Shown here: in pieces, positions 19,959 through 30,122 of the stretch
Position numbering within the stretch: the stretch's first letter is position 1
Layout: each line of letters starts with the position of its first letter
DNA from: Phytophthora hibernalis
Lineage: Eukaryota > Oomycota > Peronosporomycetes > Peronosporales > Peronosporaceae
Assembly (NCBI GenBank): GCA_012656075.1
Contig: JAAKBF010000018.1
Span: forward strand, 310,001-374,000
Direction of reading: 5' to 3'
DNA length: 64,000 nucleotides
Position numbers and translations under genes: made by a program
The notes under the pieces: model-generated
What the model was told of the DNA's origin: nothing
Database searches by the model: none
Seen by the model: only the letters and a program-made list of their open reading frames with translations

Positions 19959-22200
19959 TCAAGGCAGCACTGGATCACGGTTCAGTCTGCGCACGCGGTG
20001 GGTCCCAGCACACTGTGGGGGATACGAAAACAGCGAATCCTGCGAACTATGCTCTGCTGTGGCAGGGACCTCTGGGAAATATTCCGGTGACAGGCCACTG
20101 TCACCGGCCTCGATCCTGAACTCGACCACATTTGACTCGCTCTTCATGTACGCGGGCCAGTACTTGCGCCATCCGAACTGCCGTCTTCGAACAAAACGTC
20201 GGAGAGCATCTTGGATACCCCTTTCAATTACTTCAAGTAGCTCATAGAACTTGAGCTTCCGCGGCGAGCGTCGTAAAGTGCCAATAATGTCCTCCATCGG
20301 CACGAAGCACCACCGAACGCATTCGTACAAACGAATCACGTCCTCTGCGCGGCCATAGTAGTCGTCAGCTCCTTGATCAGGGCTTCCGAAATAGCTGAAG
20401 TTATTGCCGAACACCAGCTTGTTAAGGCATCGTAAAAACGTCCGCTCTCCGGCTGGAATGCGTAAGCGATCGCTATAATACGCAGCACAAGAAGAAACGT
20501 ATCTAGTGGCAAACGTTGCATCTCGTTAACGACTATCGCATCCGAGAGCTCGGTCGTTGCATCGAGCGGGGCTGAGTAGAAAATGTTGTCTGGAGAAGAA
20601 AGTGATACATGTAGTTGCTGCACACGGGATCCCCCAAACAAAGAACTTGCCACGAAAGTGTACTCTTCCCACGACTTCAGGCTGAATCGCGAAGTTCTGC
20701 GTAACAGCTGGAGTCAAGGACGACGGAGGCACGAGATCACGCCACTTACTGTATTGCTCGTAGCAGTGCTGGTACTCAATCGTCACTTCTTGTGCCGATT
20801 TGGCAGGGCTGGCAAATACTTTACTTTCATCTGCCCTCGTATCCAGAATTCCGGGTCTTTTTGAGAGCGTCCGGTCCATCCAGCTTGTCAGGATCGGCAG
20901 TCAATAGCTGTGGAGAAGCAGATCTAATGATTCGCCACATGATCGGCATTTCGTCCGTGATGTCGATTCGCACCTGAAATTGAATTCCCCAAACTGAAGC
21001 AGCGTGAAGAGGTTTCCCTCCCCAGGCAGCACCTCGATATCCACAGGCTCTCTTTTGATGTACGGCTCCCACTCCGGAGCAAAATGACGATGTATAGCGC
21101 GGAGTGACGGCGGCTCCGATGTTTCGAAGTTGTTGCACAGCTATTGGCTCACGGCGTCCCACCAAAACTTGTTCCAGAAAGTGTTGTACTCAGCAGATTT
21201 ATTAAAATAAGTCTGACGTTGTTAATAAGGCCCACCACAGCTTGAATGAGGATATCTCGATGTTTGAGTTGACTAATGTAGACCGTCCACATGTCCTTCG
21301 ACGCCTGATGATATTGGTCCGGCTTGAGCGACTTGAGGAATGTCACCAGGAGATCGCCCAAAGTGAGGCGCTTCACGCTGTCGTCCAGCTCCGACGCCTC
21401 CAGGAGGATCTGCATCCACGACGTCGTGTCCACGTGTCGAATAGCCAACAAGAGGTAACAATACAGCATGGTATTCCTCATCCCGAGCCACCGGCCCAGT
21501 TTCACCGCCTCCATGGCGTTGTACGACGCACTTTTAAACCTGTAAATGTACTCCACGCCCGTCACCAACGCACCCAAATTTGTGCCTTCCATCTGCACGT
21601 GCTGCAGTCTTGTCTCCTTCTCCAGCCTCAACAGCGACATGGCCGTCAACCCTCCGTCACGAAATAATCTCCTAGCAGCTCTGGGTGGTTCAGTAGCAAT
21701 TGCAGGGTCCTGTCGCAGTCTCTTCCTGTCCTGGACAATCTCGGGACTGTCCTGCAAGTGTCCTCCTCGGTGGACGCAGCAACGCACATAATCCAGTCTC
21801 AGCCCTGAAAAGTCTACAAGTGGACACTCCATAGTGTCCTCCAGTCGCTGCAGCTCACTGTCGTCCATTAGTCGCAGCGTCACGTCGCCGTCCCTGACGA
21901 TCAACCCGGGACGCAGCAAACGCAGCTGCTTGTACAGCCACGGACAGCGCAGCTCCAGCACTGACAGGTGGACCGCCACGGCGCATCCGTCGATGTGCAG
22001 CGCCACGTCCGGCTCGTCACATTCTGTGGGTGGAATGTGTGAGGACTTCTGCTTCTTTGTCGTGGGCTCGGCGCAAGTCGCTGGCGGGTCGACGGTGGGC
22101 TGCGTGGACCTGGTGTAGGCACTAGGACCCGCGTCTGCGTCGGCGTCAGTGTGTCTCGCCGCAACATCGTCATGTAAAGAATAGGATACTTTTAAAGTAC
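19959..22200 (-). pseudogene. BTB/POZ-like domain protein with multiple frame changes
   Basis: The frame from about 22200 to 21149 encodes an acidic/Ser-rich leader with KKQKSS, then a BTB-like core (DVALHIDGCAVAVHLSVLEL, RCPWLYKQLRLLRPG). A helical region follows with GVEYIYRFKSASYNAMEAVK and LGRWLGMRNTMLYCYLLLAI, consistent with BTB plus BACK. Coherent protein continues downstream in other frames: EWEPYIKREPVDIEVLPGEG, VRIDITDEMPIMWRI, EYQHCYEQYSKWRDLVP, QRLPLDTFLLVLRIIAIAYA and EDVIRLYECVRWCF. At least five frame changes and one TAG (21141-21143) separate them; most are compatible with one missing base. The start codon is uncertain. Either a decayed gene or a region of poor sequence quality. 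Confidence 0.6.
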
Positions 22201-22356
22201 TTAAAAGTATAATAATACATGTACTCATGTTTGGAACAGATCCATGCATCGCTATGCATTTTTGGATGCGAACAACATGAACAGATGCCCCCACGCCAGA
22301 CTATTGCCCGTTCACAAAACCGTGTTATTCATTTTCATGGTACTGGTACTCCAATG

Positions 22357-25300
22357 CTACGCCTGCGCCTTGGCTGCCTTTTCCTTTTCCTTCTCCTTTT
22401 TGCGCACGTGATGCTCACTTGCATCGACTTCGATGTACTTCCGAATCTGCCTCCGGGTGGTTCTGATGTCCTCAGCTGAGAACGCGCTCGACGTGATCAA
22501 TGCGTCAAGGTTGTCGTCTGTGATCTCCTTGTTGATCACACCTCCATTCTCAGCCAGCAAGCCCAGCTCCAGACAGTTTTTCAGGATAACCTCGGCGAAC
22601 TTCAACACATACACGCCGCAGTCATAGCTGTTCTCTTGGAGCGGGACCTTCACGTTCCTTGTCAACACTCGATCTATCCCGTACTCGGATGCTGACTCCG
22701 CCTCATCGTCGCCTGAGCGTCCTCTGGAGCTCTCCCACTCCATACGCAAAAATCTGCCATCGACAGCAAGTAATTAGCACAGCAGCAAGAACTACAAAAG
22801 GACGCCCGCAACGTACGCTCGGAGGTTACGAATGATGGCAGCTTTGCGATGGTAAGATCCAAGTGGGTCCAATACAGCGATACAGGAGAAGGCATCGTCC
22901 TAAAATGAGTGAAATCAGAGGCAGCAGTACAGCAAACACACGTGTAAGTTGAAGCACTTCGCTCGAACACAATGTCAGACCACCTACCTCGTTACATAAG
23001 TCGGATCCTGCGAGGCCGGGGTTCAAAATGACGGCTAGGCTCCAGTGCACGCTGAAAGACACATAATAAAGGGGTTAGCAGGTATGCTCGCACACATAGC
23101 ACAGTACCCGACTTACTCCTTGTTGATAGGAATAAATATGATCGAGCGTTTGAAGAAATTGGACCGTGCAAGCCATGTCGACACATTCTTGTACCCAGCT
23201 TCCATGCGAGCGCTCGACGTAGGGCCCTTTCCAGCTCGTAGTCTGGAGTAAAAGTGCGAGCTGAGAAAAAGCACCTTTTCCTGAACTGTATCATTGTCTC
23301 GAAAGCTCTCCAGCATCATGCGTCTACAGTACACAATAACGTAAAAAATGTCAGTATCATGGCACCAACTACAGCAATCAGTACACATACTTGAAATAGT
23401 AGTCGATGATGTTGTCGTTCAGGTACCGCCTGGGCTTCAGTCGCGATACATCGTGACCGATAATTGTCACGATGTCCGAGGTACAGGGCGGCAAAGGGTA
23501 TGTAAGCACGGTGACGTTGCCACCAATGTCGTCCTCATCCGACTCCGACAGGCTGTACGTATCAAGGAATTAATACACCTGCTCGAAACCATGAGCAGCG
23601 TCAATTTTTCCGTACCTGTCCTCAGTCTCATCAGTGTTTTTCCACCGTCGTGAACGCCTATCTGCAAGGTAGATAAAAGGATCTTTCACCAGCGCTTGGA
23701 GGTGTTTTTTGCTTGATCCTTCTCATTTCTGCCAGCAGCAGCAACAACAGTAATAGCAACATCAACAAAAGTATTAGTGTACCGGGTACTGCCTATATGA
23801 TCGAGATGCATCGTACATAGGTATTATGTCGGTCTGGGCTCGAAGATGGTCGATAATGTCGTCTAGAGCCGATCCTGTAGCATCTTCCAAAGGCCGAAGG
23901 ACAAAGTATGCTTTTGAGGCATCTACAATCCATTCACGATAACCGATATCTTCAGTCTTGAGATCTTGCTTACAGAGGGAGAATAGCAAAAACAATATCA
24001 CGTACCTGAACTTGAAGGATCGTAAAAACTCCTCATCGCAGCTCGATCCGCTTCGACGGGTAGTGGGCACTTGAACGCTAAAAATGATGCTTCATCCAGC
24101 AATTGTTCCATCCTACCTGTCTCCTCAACATCGATTTCATTGCTAGCGTCGGCTTGTTTGGACACATCGTAATATCTACAGGCCACATGACCAGTCAGCG
24201 CTACCAAACAAAAACACTGCATGAAAACTACATAAACATACCCAACATCTCGCAGGTCCTTAAATCGAAACAGGTAGTACGATTTGAAGGGCCACTTGTC
24301 GTACTTCGCCCGAATGTTGCGCATGCACATTCGGTCGCCTTGAAATAATAGGTTGGCAATACACTGAAAGAGGCCGATCATCACGTCACAGTTGTGAATG
24401 CGCGCCATCGAATGTGCCTCGATGTCCTCCAGGTTGACCACCGCCTGCTTCTCTTCCTGTACTTCCTTCTCTCCGTTTTTCTGCGAGTCATCTAATCCTT
24501 CATCCTCTGTGTTTGTTGCGCTTTTACTGGAACTGATGGATTGCACTTCAGACTCCGAATCCGAGTCCGAGTCCAGTGCAATTGGCATCGATGCCGAGCC
24601 TTCCGAGTTCTTCTTTCGTTTACCAAGCCTCGTCGGTGGGCTTCGAAATATCAACGGCCGTGGCGAGAGCGGACTGTACTCAGACAGCCGAGACCTCGTT
24701 CGATCCCGCAAAGTGTATTTGTTCGTACCCGGCGACGACGTCTTCCGTTCGTTGTTGAGCTTCAGCCTCTTCTCCGTAGACTCCAGCTGTATCCGTGGCT
24801 TGGAAGGGGTTTTAGCTGGTCTCGTATTCACCCACCCACTGGAGCTTTTAGGTGGCTGAGATATGTCCTTCCTGGGCGCAGGAGCGCTTGCAATTTCCAG
24901 CGACGATGGCGACTGGTACGCCGACAACCTTTTGGTCGCCGAGCCCGAGCCCCGATTCCTGTTCGTGTTCTGCATAGTGATCTGCGTCAGGAAGTCGTTT
25001 TGCTTCGTTGGCGGCTTGAAAACCTGCTCAAAATCAACGCACAAAGCTCAGTTTTCCCCATTCTCCTGCCCCACCAGCACAGAAAGCTCGTTACATTGTT
25101 GAGCACTGCGTCCCCAATGACAGAGGTGGATTTAGGACGGACGATGGAGGACCCTGGAGTACCGATGGTTTGTCCACTGGCCTTGGGTCGGGAGGATATG
25201 TACTTGTCCGAGTGTCCTCCTTGGTCCTTCCGCTCGGTGTGTCTATCGTCGCTGAATTGGAAATCGTCCTGTCCTTCTCCTGTCCAACTGATACGGTTGC

Positions 25301-25547
25301 TGTGGTTGTTGAACTCGGAACTGGAGGACGCAATTGTCCGCATGACAGAGACGCAATATATTGAGACCAAAACGTCAATAAGTGCAATAGCGAGAGGAGA
25401 ATTGACGCACCGTCGCGCGCGGTCAGCGACGTTTTCGAACGCGGGTGTGTTACTGGTGTAGTGGGGACTGGCGGAGGAGCTGAAGCGCTGGCCGGAGGGC
25501 GCCTGTGTGCGGTGGACCCGCGCGCCGAAGCGCCGCGGTTCGTCCAT
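22357..25547 (-). CDS. SUMO-specific protease, Ulp1/SENP (C48) family
   Basis: Eleven exons fit with consistent phase and GT-AG borders: 25411-25547, 25095-25320, 24242-25026, 24006-24175, 23817-23964, 23616-23711, 23391-23552, 23117-23323, 22988-23051, 22817-22899 and 22357-22753. They total 2475 bases, or 824 residues. The N-terminal half is disordered and Ser/Arg-rich with an acidic DSDSDSESE stretch. The C-terminal protease contains RRYLNDNIIDYYFK, SIIFIPINKDVHWSLAVILN (catalytic His in VHW), VLDPLGSYH (Asp) and PLQENSYDCGVYVLKFAEVI (Gln and catalytic Cys). The enzyme cleaves SUMO from proteins or matures it, usually at the nucleus. The extended N-terminus and spaced catalytic blocks recall the Ulp2/SENP6-7 branch. 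A lysine-rich tail ends the protein. Confidence 0.9.
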
Positions 25548-25678
25548 GGTCGCTGAGTGTTGAGCAATATGGGGGACCTCTGATTGGGCAATAATTGTAA
25601 TTGCGAGTGTTGATTTGGATTACAGTTATTGGTACGAAATAGACCACAATAATTGCAAAATTCAAATTATTGCGCGTA

Positions 25679-25832
25679 CAGTAATGTGAGTCAATAAGGA
25701 ACGGGGTATCAACTAATATCCTTTGAAATATTATACATCTGCCAGTAAGGAACATCTCTATGTGGATTGTGGGCGCCTATACCCTCCTTAATTATGTACA
25801 TATCAGGTGTTCCTTATTGACGCACATTACTG
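25679..25832. mobile_element. Tc1/mariner-type MITE
   Basis: A 154-bp element has 24-bp terminal inverted repeats starting CAGTAATGTGAGTCAATAAG, with one mismatch between the ends. It is flanked by TA on both sides (25677-25678 and 25833-25834), the target duplication of Tc1/mariner elements. There is no coding capacity. The interior is AT-rich and contains GTAAGGAAC, a partial copy of the repeat end. Confidence 0.88.
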
Positions 25833-25862
25833 TACCGTGCAGTGGCAATAACTTAGTGCAGT

Positions 25863-25908
25863 TTGTTATTATAGCTGAGCGTGGCGCCACGCTCAGCTAT
25901 AATAACAA
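25863..25908. repeat. Perfect 46-bp palindrome
   Basis: The left arm begins TTGTTATTATAGCTGAGCGT and is followed by its exact reverse complement around the centre GGCGCC (25883-25888). It would form a 23-bp cruciform arm with no loop. It sits 30 bp beyond the Tc1/mariner MITE. It may be the core of a minimal inverted-repeat element or a footprint of transposon ends joined head to head. Confidence 0.9.
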
Positions 25909-26149
25909 TATCCCAAGTCGGGAACGCGTTCGCTTTGGTGACCATCCTACGCAGAGGAACCCAGGCTGCTTACCCCGGCGGTCGTGCCATCCTTCGATCG
26001 GATCGACTACATGTACTTTGAGAGGGTGTGCGACACAGGTCTCAACTTTTGCGCGGTGGCCGAAGGTCCGCGATGCAGCAGACGCATGGATACTGTAGAT
26101 CAACCTGCCGGACAAGTATGGATAACAAAGGGAAAAAGCCATGCTTGAT

Positions 26150-26296
26150 CAAGGCGTATGTCCCTTCGAGGGGCGTTCTTATCAAGGGACATACAAGGGA
26201 CTCCCTTGTGATTATAGAAGGGTGCATTTCTTTTTATTTTAAATGACCTAATTTAAAATGGATTTTAAATAAAAAAGAACGCATATGCGTTCTTTT
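26150..26296. repeat. Inverted repeats, including a 24-bp perfect palindrome
   Basis: AAAAGAACGCAT is followed directly by ATGCGTTCTTTT at 26273-26296, a perfect palindrome. Just upstream, ATGTCCCTT (about 26159) and AAGGGACAT (about 26194) form a second inverted pair and TTTTAAAT/ATTTTAAA blocks recur. The cluster resembles a small decayed foldback element. No gene is present. Confidence 0.6.
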
Positions 26297-27785
26297 GAGC
26301 ACCTGGCATTCCTAATCAGACGAAATTGTCAGATTTTAAACATCAGTATCAGAATTATCAGATGAATTTCAACCTTACAGTTAAATCTAGAATACACCCG
26401 AGCCCTGTGGTCATCAAAGCACCGAAAAAAACAAGAAACCAACACACTGTACGACTATCAATTCCAAGGCAACACGCTGATCTGCTCCCAGTAAGTCCCA
26501 CCTGCGTATTGCGCTCGAAATTCTTAGGCACATAGGTGGTTTTGGCGCCACTCGGCTGCTGCCTACCGTACTTGCCGTCCGTGAGTTGCAACTTGCAAGT
26601 GAAAGAGATCAATCAAAGTTGCCTTTCGGTGTTCGTCACCTCCTCTCTAATTCGTCAAAATACTTTCTTTTTCAGCGAATCGTAGGAACCGCCGCTTTGC
26701 GTTTCCTTCGAATGTGCGGGTGATCTCGTCACTTGTCAAACCAGCAACTTCAATACAATGTAACTGTAACTTCAATTTCACTTTCACTACCGACGAACGT
26801 CTCTAGAGGATCGCTCTCTCACTCCTTCTGGAGAGTGTGCGCACGAGTGCAAATGTGCAGACGACAATCATTGTCACAATGGGCTGTCGCTTGGTATAGA
26901 GGCCTCGACGCTGGATTGTGGCCTCTGCACCGACAACTCAAGAGTGGGTTTGGCCCAGGCTGAAGTGAGATGATGAGCAGCTTCAGCACAGAGGCTGACG
27001 AGCAGCTTGGGAGGACCGTTGTCCTCGAGCAATGCCCAAGGCATGGCCGGTTGAATCTCCGCAGAAGAATTGCTGGGCCAAATTTCAACCACGGCCATAC
27101 GGGCACAGCTCTCGGGGCTTTGCCGAAGTGTGAGATGAAAGCTGCAACGTGATTTCGCCGTGGTTTGGTGACAGACGGTCGGGGCTTGCAGCACCGTTGC
27201 CACTGTCCATGAAAAATCCCACAGCTGGGTTTGAATGCTTGATTCAGAGCCCAAGCTCCTACCAGCAAGCAAGTTGTCGCTCTTGCTGAAGTGGTCGCGA
27301 CGCGTCCCGCGTTGCAGTTTTCCGGCGTTAGACTAAGATACGCGGGTACCACCCCTGCACCTCGTTCAAACTCGCAGCATTCGCATGACCGTTCGGATTC
27401 CAGCTTCGTTCCGCAGCATGAGACCCGCAGTATCAGAACTTGCAGCACTGCATGCAGTGTTGAATCTGCGGTGCAAGTCCGGCATGACCATTTTCAAAGT
27501 TGCCTCTGCCTCGACCTCAACCCGATCCGCCGTGAATTCCCCCTCAACCGCATACTCGTTACCCAACCATACATGACAGGGAATCAATTTATAAGTCAAA
27601 ACGTAGTATGTAACGTTCAACCAAAGTAATCGACTTAGAGAGGTAAACCAAACCTCACAGGTTTTGCGGCGGTTCATGCGACGTGTTTTGTGATGTCGCT
27701 TGGTGGCGCCGCCCCTTCTTGCCCTTACAAATTTCAAGACGAAACCGGCGTTACAGCCGGTACCAGTGCAGCCGGCACAGCGCCC
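26297..27785. other. Intergenic region, no supported gene
   Basis: The longest frame here is on the minus strand (27448-26819, 209 codons). It is Cys/Arg/Ser-rich without motif and overlaps equally long frames in other phases, so I do not call it. It might be part of a dispersed non-coding repeat. Confidence 0.4.
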
Positions 27786-27800
27786 CTCATTGTGCAAAGT
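27786..27800 (+). promoter_or_regulatory. Oomycete initiator plus flanking region
   Basis: CTCATTGTGCAAAGT is a good match to the oomycete core GCTCATTYYNCAWTTT and lies 65-80 bp upstream of the ATG at 27866. Confidence 0.5.
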
Positions 27801-27865
27801 CTCCGCTAGACAACACGTGCATCACAGCAACATCAAATTTAGCCCAGAGTATCGACACCTTAGCC

Positions 27866-28398
27866 ATGTCGGACGTCGTCGTGCCGTCCTTCTTCCCCAC
27901 ACCCACTGAGATCGCCGGTGGCCTCCGTTGGGTCAAGCAGCATCCAGTCGTGGCCACGGCCGCTGCCGCCGCTGCCACAGCCGTGAGTGTGCTCACGTAC
28001 CTCAAAACAGTCGCCGAGGACGAGAAATTCGCAGTGCTGAGCCCCCGCAAGGAGACGGAGGCCGACGACCTCTGCAGCAGCACAGAGAGCGACGCATCTA
28101 CACCTTCAAGAGACCGCACGCTCAGTCCGCGCAACCTCAGTGTACGTTACGACATTGTTCACTATTGCTACTTTTCAGGATGCTAATGTAATTTTTGTTG
28201 TTTGTGATGCAGTTCGGAGAGTTAGACGCTGAAGTGACCGAGACAGAAGTGTCTGTGGACAATGGTGAGCTCGAGGCAGCACTGAATCAAGCAGACGGAG
28301 ACGACGTGTCCCCGCAGTGGGGATGGTACGTCTCCACGACGCCCCCGAAGAGTATTACCAGTGACCACCTATTTCCCATCAAACACCAAGTGCCGTAG
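27866..28398 (+). CDS. Small conserved-looking hypothetical protein
   Basis: Two exons, 27866-28141 and 28213-28398, with a 71-bp GT-AG intron, give 153 residues. The N-terminus (MSDVVVPSFFPTPTEIAGGL) leads into a hydrophobic alanine-rich segment, HPVVATAAAAAATAVSVL at about residues 26-43, which could be a membrane anchor. The rest is acidic and Ser-rich (ETEADDLCSSTESDAS), ending in QWGWYVSTTPP and a short tail. I do not recognise the family. A single-pass, membrane-anchored protein with a disordered acidic tail is the simplest reading. An oomycete-type initiator precedes it at a normal distance, which supports a real gene. Confidence 0.65.
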
Positions 28399-28754
28399 AT
28401 TTTGAAACCAAGTTTTGCGATGGACTCCACCCGGTGACCTCAAGTGGCTCCTACTTGCTGCGTTTCCAGACCCCGTATTCGTCCTAATATATTGAGCCCT
28501 CGCAATGCCATACTATGTGTTTTTGTTCATTTGTCTGACTCATGACGTCGATACCTTCTTCGACCATGGAATAACTAACGGCAACCAGTTACGTTTAACG
28601 CGGGCACGCGCTTTTGCGGCTGCGATGCCTCGTGCTCTGACCGTTTGCGGGTCGAATTGAAACCAGAAAACAGCCCACCGAGATGAACTTCAAACGTCAT
28701 GGATGACTTGTGTACAGGATTTCTATTTGGTTTGGATGTTACAAGCTGGAACTA

Positions 28755-30122
28755 TTAGGGTGAGGAGGCATCACGGTCGCACGAGACTCGACGTGCTCTT
28801 GTGGTGTTGACTGCTGCGGCCTCGAGGACGAGCTGCACGCCTTGAGCGCTCAGGAAGTTGTCCTCGAGTCCGAGGAATCGCAACGAAGGGCAGACCGATC
28901 CGGTGAGCAATTTCTGCAGCTCGTTCACGCAGTTGTCTGTGACGAGGTTGCCGCCCATGCACAGCACTTGGAGAGAGTGCTGCTGCGTCTGAGCCAATGC
29001 AGTGAGAACGGCTCGCAGTCCGGTCTCTCCGATAAAGTTGCGACGCAAGTCCAGATAAGTGAGGCCAGGAACTTGAGCGGACTGCAGCAGATGCGCAACC
29101 TCGAAAGCACCGAGGTCAGCAAGGCTGTTGCCCGAGAGCAGGAGGTCCTCCAGACGCGGGCAGCAGCCCGCTGCCAATGCAGTGCACAGAGCACGCAGAC
29201 CGTTGCGGCTCATGGTGTTCACGAACACGGAATTGAGCTGCATCTTCTTGAGACTTGGAAAGACACCGTTGGTGAGCGCACCCGCAAGCGAGAGCACTGC
29301 GCCTTCACCATCGTTCAATTGGGTTGTCGGTAGCTCAGCACAACCCCAAGCGTAGAGCGGGGTCGTTGCAGAACCCACTCTCGGTGCATCCGGAGACAGC
29401 GTCAACACGTCCGCCTTGTGCACCACGAGTTGCTGTAGATTCCTCATCTTAATCATCGACGAGCCCGCCACCAAGCCTTGTGTTAACTGCGCCACCTCCA
29501 CCGTCACACTCCGCACGCAGCTCGGCAAGAAAGCTGCTGCGAACCGATTGAGCATCCGTTGACGCATCACCTCCTTGCCGTCCAGGAACGAGAAGACCAG
29601 ACGCGTGCAGTCGTCGCTGAGCATGACGAAGATGTTGCAGCTCGAATTAGTGTAGGTGCATCGTCGACGCTTGGTAGTTCTGTCCACTTGCATCAAATTC
29701 CGAGCCACAACGCGGCGCTTCCTGCTGCACACCACCGTCTCACTTGCGGCAGCTTCGTGCACGCTGGAGGCCACGAGGCTCTGTAGTCGTCGTCGTAGGG
29801 TGGCCAAGTTGCAGTACTCGGTCAGTGAACCGGCACGCGAATACAATGCCAACTCGATGCGCTTGGCCAGCAGCACTGCTCTGTCGGGGGTCACGTCGGA
29901 CTTATTGCGAGTCTGCGAAAGCTGCAGAATTCGCTGCACCATTGCCCGCCGCTCAGGCAGGTGGTCGGTTGATTGCCATTGGGTCTGTTGGTTGTGCGTC
30001 GCTGGAGCCTCCTGAACCTTGGAACTGCTGCCGATGCGCTTGGTATCGCAGCGCTCGGGTCGGAGCTGCAAAGTCCATTGCGGTGCACCCGATCCTGTCG
30101 GGGTCGAGGGCGGAGTCATCAT
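28755..30122 (-). CDS. KIX-domain and leucine-rich-repeat protein
   Basis: The frame is intact; taking the first ATG of MMTPPSTPTGSG (30122) gives 455 residues, though the frame stays open further upstream. Residues about 45-115 match a KIX domain: QWQSTDHLPERRAMVQRILQ, then PDRAVLLAKRIELALYSRAG and LRRRLQSLV. KIX folds bind activation domains and occur in CBP/p300 and Med15. A basic patch (RTTKRRRC) follows, then a segment resembling an F-box-like helix (SDDCTRLVFSFLDGKEVMRQ). The C-terminal half has leucine-rich repeats of the RNI type (PRLEDLLLSGNSLADLGAFE, LTYLDLRRNFIGETGLRAVL, SLRFLGLEDNFLSAQGVQLV). This architecture is common in oomycetes. A nuclear adaptor role in transcription is likely but inferred. 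Confidence 0.85.
   Translation of the reverse strand: MMTPPSTPTGSGAPQWTLQLRPERCDTKRIGSSSKVQEAPATHNQQTQWQSTDHLPERRAMVQRILQLSQTRNKSDVTPDRAVLLAKRIELALYSRAGSLTEYCNLATLRRRLQSLVASSVHEAAASETVVCSRKRRVVARNLMQVDRTTKRRRCTYTNSSCNIFVMLSDDCTRLVFSFLDGKEVMRQRMLNRFAAAFLPSCVRSVTVEVAQLTQGLVAGSSMIKMRNLQQLVVHKADVLTLSPDAPRVGSATTPLYAWGCAELPTTQLNDGEGAVLSLAGALTNGVFPSLKKMQLNSVFVNTMSRNGLRALCTALAAGCCPRLEDLLLSGNSLADLGAFEVAHLLQSAQVPGLTYLDLRRNFIGETGLRAVLTALAQTQQHSLQVLCMGGNLVTDNCVNELQKLLTGSVCPSLRFLGLEDNFLSAQGVQLVLEAAAVNTTRARRVSCDRDASSP

Noticed and set aside
26819..27448. 209-codon minus-strand ORF
   Set aside because: Cys/Arg/Ser-rich with comparable overlapping frames; no motif, start context or intron support.
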